NCBI GenBank assembly: GCA_001873585.1
Contig: MNZL01000108.1
Span: forward strand, 1 to 9,886
Direction: 5' to 3'
From: Rhodobacterales bacterium CG2_30_65_12
GTDB lineage: Bacteria; Pseudomonadota; Alphaproteobacteria; Rhodobacterales; Rhodobacteraceae
Length of the DNA stretch: 9,886 nt
Shown here: positions 6,441 through 9,886 of the stretch, piece after piece
Numbering within the stretch: position 1 is the stretch's first letter
How the letters are laid out: each line of letters begins with the position of its first letter
Program-made: the position numbers and the translations under genes
Notes under the pieces: generated by a model
What the model saw: only the letters and a program-made list of their open reading frames with translations
Told to the model about the DNA's origin: nothing
Databases searched by the model: none

Positions 6441-6449
6441 CGTGGATAA
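6441..6449 (-). promoter_or_regulatory. Near-consensus DnaA box upstream of the small basic protein gene
   Basis: The minus strand reads TTATCCACG, one base off the consensus TTATCCACA, embedded in TTGACTTATCCACG. TTGACT could serve as a -35 element, but the best -10-like hexamer (TATATT) is 22 bases away, so a promoter call is weak. The site is in the only non-coding gap of this part (6354-6468). Confidence 0.3.
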
Positions 6450-6468
6450 GTCAAAAAATTCGGGTGAG

Positions 6469-6711
6469 TCAGCCTTGCAACACGGCAATCGCAAATCCCA
6501 GCCCGTAGCCAACCAAGGCCACGGCCGTGATCACCGGCAAACCCTGCAAGTAGGCCCGCCACGACCAAGCCTGCCCCGCACCCGCCGCGCCGCGACGAGG
6601 GCGAAACACCCAAGCCGCGCCGCCGGCCAGCACAAAGGGCGGAATCACCAGCGGCGACGCCCGCATGTATCCCAGAACCGCGAGCGCGATGAAGGCGAGG
6701 CCGCCGAGCAC
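6469..6711 (-). CDS. Small hydrophobic membrane protein, 80 aa, directly behind rpoD
   Basis: I do not recognise a family. The likely start is GTG 6711, four bases after the rpoD stop (TAG 6716-6718). The same frame continues upstream inside rpoD, but only as a shadow of that gene. The protein is VLGGLAFIALAVLGYM, then PLVIPPFVLAGGAAWVF, a short basic, glycine-rich stretch RPRRGAAGAG, and a last hydrophobic segment LPVITAVALVGYGLGFAIAV. That suggests two or three membrane helices, with the RPRR loop probably cytoplasmic. No clear Shine-Dalgarno precedes the GTG, so translation may be coupled to the end of rpoD. Coding is supported by a coherent membrane-protein pattern and the tight spacing, but homology was not checked, and this could be a spurious open frame. 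Confidence 0.55.
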   Translation of the reverse strand: MLGGLAFIALAVLGYMRASPLVIPPFVLAGGAAWVFRPRRGAAGAGQAWSWRAYLQGLPVITAVALVGYGLGFAIAVLQG

Positions 6712-6715
6712 CGGG

Positions 6716-8716
<2,001 letters not shown>

Positions 8717-8748
8717 GCGGCTCTCCCTCGCTCGATTGGACCCGGGCG

Positions 8749-8788
8749 CAGTGATTCGGGCAGTTGCCCAAGCGAATCACTGATTCGC
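8749..8788. promoter_or_regulatory. Nested palindromes with three GANTC sites in the dnaG-rpoD spacer
   Basis: Two perfect symmetric elements share one arm. CAGTGATTCG (8749-8758) is inverted as CGAATCACTG (8773-8782), a 10-bp stem enclosing a second small stem GGGC-AGTT-GCCC (8758-8761 with 8766-8769). The right arm also forms the 17-base palindrome GCGAATCA-C-TGATTCGC (8772-8788). The element contains GATTC at 8753, GAATC at 8774 and GATTC at 8782, all CcrM-type GANTC methylation sites. No T-run follows, so it is not a classical dnaG terminator. It lies 33 bases or more upstream of the rpoD start and could be an operator, a leader hairpin or a processing site. Confidence 0.5.
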
Positions 8789-8793
8789 CGTCC

Positions 8794-8822
8794 CATATGG
8801 GGCCGATCCATACGCATTTGAA
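8794..8822 (-). promoter_or_regulatory. Weak candidate rpoD promoter
   Basis: On the minus strand TTCAAA (8822-8817) and CATATG (8799-8794) are 17 bases apart, resembling a poor -35/-10 pair. CATATG is inside the 10-base palindrome CCCATATGGG (8792-8801). Transcription would then begin near the nested palindromes. The match is weak and rpoD may simply be read from dnaG promoters. Confidence 0.2.
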
Positions 8823-8837
8823 GGCCAAAAGGCGAGA

Positions 8838-9886
8838 TCAGCGCGGCTTTCGCCCGCCCCTGGCATAGTCGATATCCCGAAGCAGCGCTTCGAGCTGGTC
8901 TTTTTCCTCCCGGGCGATCAACGCACCGTTATCGGCGCGCTCGTAGGTTTTCTTGTCGCCCCCCGTGCCGCCCCGGCTTGCAGCCTCGCGGGCGCGGGCG
9001 GCCTCGCCGAGCCGCCAGGTGAGCCCCTCGTCGGACACGCCCTCGATTTCGCCCATCGCCTCTTCGAGCTCGCGCCGCGCACCCCGGCCGGCTTCGAGCT
9101 TGGCCAGTTCCTCGGTCAGGCAGAGCGCGGCCAGTTCGCTGTCGTCGGGCCGGCGCACGGCGGCAGAAATGGCAACGTGGCTGAGGCGAAAAAGCTTGTC
9201 GACAAGGTGCGGCCCGGCCTCGGCGGCGATCCGGGCGCGCAGCTCGGCGCCGTGTTCGTGGGCATGGGTGAGCAGCAGGCGCTGCAGCATGCGGTGATCC
9301 TCGGTCAGCATTTCGAGCCGTTCGAGCTGGTTTTCGAAGCGCTCGACAAGACTGGGATGGGTAATGAAGGTGGCAAGGATCACCGCCTCGCGCAGCGCCT
9401 CCTCGACCTCGCCGGAGGCCGCCGCGAGCAACGACGAGCGGGTTTCGGCCAGCGCCGGCGCCGGCCCCTTGCGCCACGGCGCGCGCGCGCCACCGCGCCC
9501 CGGCTGCGGCCGCGGATCAAACAGCGCCCGGCGCAAGCGATTGATTTCCTGCCCGTAATGCGACCGAAGCGAGGGATCCTTGATCCGCTTGATAATCTCG
9601 CGCAAGTCCCGCTCAAGCGCCGCCTTGCGCTCGGGGCTGTCAAACACCTTGCCCTCGGTCTCGCGCTGCCACAACAGCCCCACCATCGGCAGCGCCGCGT
9701 TGATCAGCTTTTGCATCGCGCCGGCACCCTGTTGCTTGATCAACTCGTCCGGGTCGAGCCTCTCGGGCAGGATCGCAAAGCGCAAGCTCTGCCCCGCCTC
9801 GATCAGCGGCAGCGCGAGGTCGATCACCCGCATCGCCGCCCTCAAACCGGCGCTATCGCCGTCAAGCGCAATGATCGGCTCGGGGT
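8838..9886 (-). CDS. dnaG: DNA primase DnaG, C-terminal 348 residues (5' end outside window)
   Basis: DnaG makes RNA primers for replication. The first visible residues, PEPIIALDGDSAGLRAA, are the end of the TOPRIM catalytic domain, with the metal-binding DGDxAG motif. RFAILPERLDPDELIKQQGA follows, the known 'LP.g.DPDe.i...G' primase segment. The remaining part holds a basic, proline- and glycine-rich linker (RPQPGRGGARAPWRKGP) and a helical C-terminal domain (TFITHPSLVERFENQLERLE and onward), the part that contacts the replicative helicase. The frame is open to the right edge, so the N-terminal zinc-binding and remaining catalytic regions lie beyond it. The stop TGA is at 8838-8840, and rpoD follows after 121 bases in the same direction. 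Confidence 0.96.
   Translation of the reverse strand, partial: PEPIIALDGDSAGLRAAMRVIDLALPLIEAGQSLRFAILPERLDPDELIKQQGAGAMQKLINAALPMVGLLWQRETEGKVFDSPERKAALERDLREIIKRIKDPSLRSHYGQEINRLRRALFDPRPQPGRGGARAPWRKGPAPALAETRSSLLAAASGEVEEALREAVILATFITHPSLVERFENQLERLEMLTEDHRMLQRLLLTHAHEHGAELRARIAAEAGPHLVDKLFRLSHVAISAAVRRPDDSELAALCLTEELAKLEAGRGARRELEEAMGEIEGVSDEGLTWRLGEAARAREAASRGGTGGDKKTYERADNGALIAREEKDQLEALLRDIDYARGGRKPR

Overview
This is a GC-rich stretch of an alphaproteobacterial chromosome, most likely from the Rhodobacteraceae (Roseobacter/Paracoccus-type). Four things point there: an alphaproteobacterial RpoD with a long acidic insert, the dnaG-rpoD order, a GTGA-coupled nrdR-ribD pair, and at 911-970 a G/C hairpin with an attached TATTTCTGG-ACCAAAGAAG tail that I recognise as a common intergenic repeat of that family. 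The taxonomic call is inference from family knowledge; no search was run.

Layout. Almost everything is on the minus strand, so transcription runs from high to low coordinates. From the right edge: the C-terminal part of dnaG (8838-9886, cut by the window), a 121-bp spacer with an unusual nested palindrome, rpoD (6716-8716), and a tiny membrane protein starting 4 bases after the rpoD stop (6469-6711). Next come a small basic hypothetical protein (6102-6353) and a YjbQ/UPF0047 protein (5631-6047). The only plus-strand gene is a dodecin (5420-5623). It converges on yjbQ with a 7-base gap and diverges from nrdR-ribD (5192-3622). Then follow an 832-residue FAD dehydrogenase/GcvT fusion of the dimethylglycine/sarcosine dehydrogenase type (977-3475), its terminator repeat, a broken GFA-family remnant (632-851), and the start of an MMPL/RND-type membrane protein (566-1, cut by the window).

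How the genes fit together. The right part is the replication/transcription core (primase, principal sigma factor). The middle has a flavin theme: RibD makes a riboflavin precursor, dodecin binds flavins, and the dehydrogenase should carry covalent FAD. RibD is not followed by the riboflavin synthase gene often found there in relatives. NrdR is the repressor of ribonucleotide reductase genes, and a perfect DnaA box lies in its upstream region.

Most of the window is ordinary housekeeping sequence. I see no convincing new multi-gene system. The points most worth a second look are the rpoD leader palindromes with three GANTC sites, the terminator-linked repeat, the GFA pseudogene, and the DnaA boxes near nrdR.
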